A DNA stretch of 6,867 bases from Gammaproteobacteria bacterium (GTDB lineage: Bacteria > Pseudomonadota > Gammaproteobacteria > Pseudomonadales > Azotimanducaceae): contig JAUILW010000175.1 in assembly GCA_030432795.1 (NCBI GenBank), forward strand, positions 1-6,867, in the 5' to 3' direction. Under the pieces are notes generated by a model. It searched no databases. It saw only the letters and a list, made by a program, of their open reading frames with translations, and was not told the origin of the DNA. Positions 6,126-6,867 of the stretch are shown piece after piece. Within the stretch, counting starts at the first letter, position 1. Every line of letters begins with the position of its first letter. The translations under genes and the position numbers were made by a program.

Positions 6126-6867
6126 GTATGCGAGCGATACAGGTCGAAGACGGCAAGCTGGTTTGGGGGCAGGCGGATGTGCCGGCACTCGGAGCAGGTG
6201 ATGTGCGCATCGCGGTCCGCGCAAGCGCGGTCAATCGTGCAGATATCGTGCAGCGCTCGGGCGGCTATCCGCCACCACCAGGCGCCAGTGCCATTCTTGG
6301 GCTCGAGTGCGCTGGTGAGGTGCTGGAGGTGGGTGAGGGCGTTACCCGCGTGGCGCCGGGTGATGCGGTTTGTGCCCTGCTGGCAGGAGGCGGCTACGCA
6401 GAGCAGGTGGTGGTGCCTGCCGGTCAGGTGCTGAAAAAGCCGTCGGCGCTGTCGTTCGAAGAGGCGGCAGCCATACCGGAGGTGTTCGCCACTGCGTACC
6501 TCAACCTGTACCAGGAGGCGGGCTTGCAGCCTGGTGAGCGTGTGCTGTTGCATGCCGGCGCCAGCGGCGTGGGCACCGCGGCCATCCAGCTCTGCAAGCG
6601 CACGCACAACCCCACGTTCGTCACGGTCAGCGGCCAGGAGAAGATCGACGCCTGCGTGCGCCTCGGCGCAGACGGCGGGCATGATCGAGGTGCCGGTTCC
6701 TTCGTGGAGGCGGTCACCGCGTGGCATGGCGGCGAGGGCGTACATGTGACACTCGACCCGGTGGGCCAGGCTTACCTGGCAGACAACCTCAAAGTGGCAT
6801 CCCTCGACGGACGCATCGTGCTCATCGGCCTGATGAGTGGTGCGGTCACCGAAGTGAACCTGGGTGT
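6122..6867 (+). CDS. PIG3-type NAD(P)H:quinone oxidoreductase, 3' end beyond the window
   Basis: A zinc-free medium-chain dehydrogenase/reductase of the quinone oxidoreductase (PIG3) group, expected to reduce quinones with NAD(P)H in the cytoplasm. Counting from ATG 6128, landmarks are VNRADIVQRSGGYPPPPGAS (36-55), LGLECAGEV, LLAGGGYAEQVVVPAGQVL, the PEVFATAYLN segment, and the nucleotide-binding turn GASGVGTAAIQL starting at residue 144. LDPVG and GRIVLIGL follow near the cut. About 246 of an expected 320-330 residues are present, with no internal stop. The start is either GTG 6122 (better ribosome binding site spacing, 4-base overlap with hisF) or ATG 6128 (MRAIQVED, the more usual N-terminus for the family). 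It is probably co-transcribed with hisHF, although it has no known role in histidine synthesis. Confidence 0.9.
   Translation, partial: MSMRAIQVEDGKLVWGQADVPALGAGDVRIAVRASAVNRADIVQRSGGYPPPPGASAILGLECAGEVLEVGEGVTRVAPGDAVCALLAGGGYAEQVVVPAGQVLKKPSALSFEEAAAIPEVFATAYLNLYQEAGLQPGERVLLHAGASGVGTAAIQLCKRTHNPTFVTVSGQEKIDACVRLGADGGHDRGAGSFVEAVTAWHGGEGVHVTLDPVGQAYLADNLKVASLDGRIVLIGLMSGAVTEVNLG

Noticed and set aside
5577..6745. Minus-strand frames opposite hisF and the quinone oxidoreductase (5577-6224 and 6083-6745)
   Set aside because: Both plus-strand proteins carry full family motifs across these positions; the antisense frames show none.
1..6867. Mobile element, CRISPR array, tRNA or defence system
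   Set aside because: No transposase, integrase, spaced repeat array, tRNA-like fold or defence protein motif was seen; the genes are ordinary metabolic and regulatory ones.

Overview
The window looks like an ordinary stretch of chromosome from a GC-rich Gram-negative bacterium, most likely a gammaproteobacterium. The lineage call rests mainly on the ferrochelatase, whose opening and whose HGLPERH and ETLEEIG segments read like the Pseudomonas-type enzyme as I remember it. No mobile element, CRISPR array, tRNA or rRNA is visible.

Layout, left to right. Positions 1-187 hold no confident gene; a possible N-terminus of a minus-strand gene runs off the left edge (1-46). A TauE/SafE-type membrane permease (188-919, minus) is divergent from a LysR-family regulator (998-1852, plus). 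The 78-bp gap between them carries a perfect 6-8-6 dyad that overlaps a candidate permease promoter. An acyl-CoA synthetase-type AMP-forming ligase (1916-3613, plus) follows the regulator. It converges on ferrochelatase hemH (3649-4656, minus). The junction is a 24-bp tandem repeat that holds both stop codons and forms three evenly spaced stem-loops.

hemH is divergent from hisH (4729-5352). The two appear to be driven by face-to-face promoters that share one symmetric -10 box. hemH has no in-frame ATG, GTG or TTG downstream of its predicted promoter before the conserved core, so a CTG start is proposed. hisH overlaps hisF (5346-6125) by 7 nt, and hisF overlaps a PIG3-type NAD(P)H:quinone oxidoreductase (from 6122, cut by the right edge) by 4 nt. 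These three form a translationally coupled operon.

Functionally, HisH and HisF form imidazole glycerol phosphate synthase (histidine and AICAR synthesis), and HemH performs the last step of protoheme synthesis. The regulator, permease and ligase may form one locus for uptake or export and activation of an organic acid, but the substrate cannot be read from sequence. I found no new multi-gene system. The points worth a second look are the shared hemH/hisH promoter, the CTG start of hemH and the repeat at the convergent junction.
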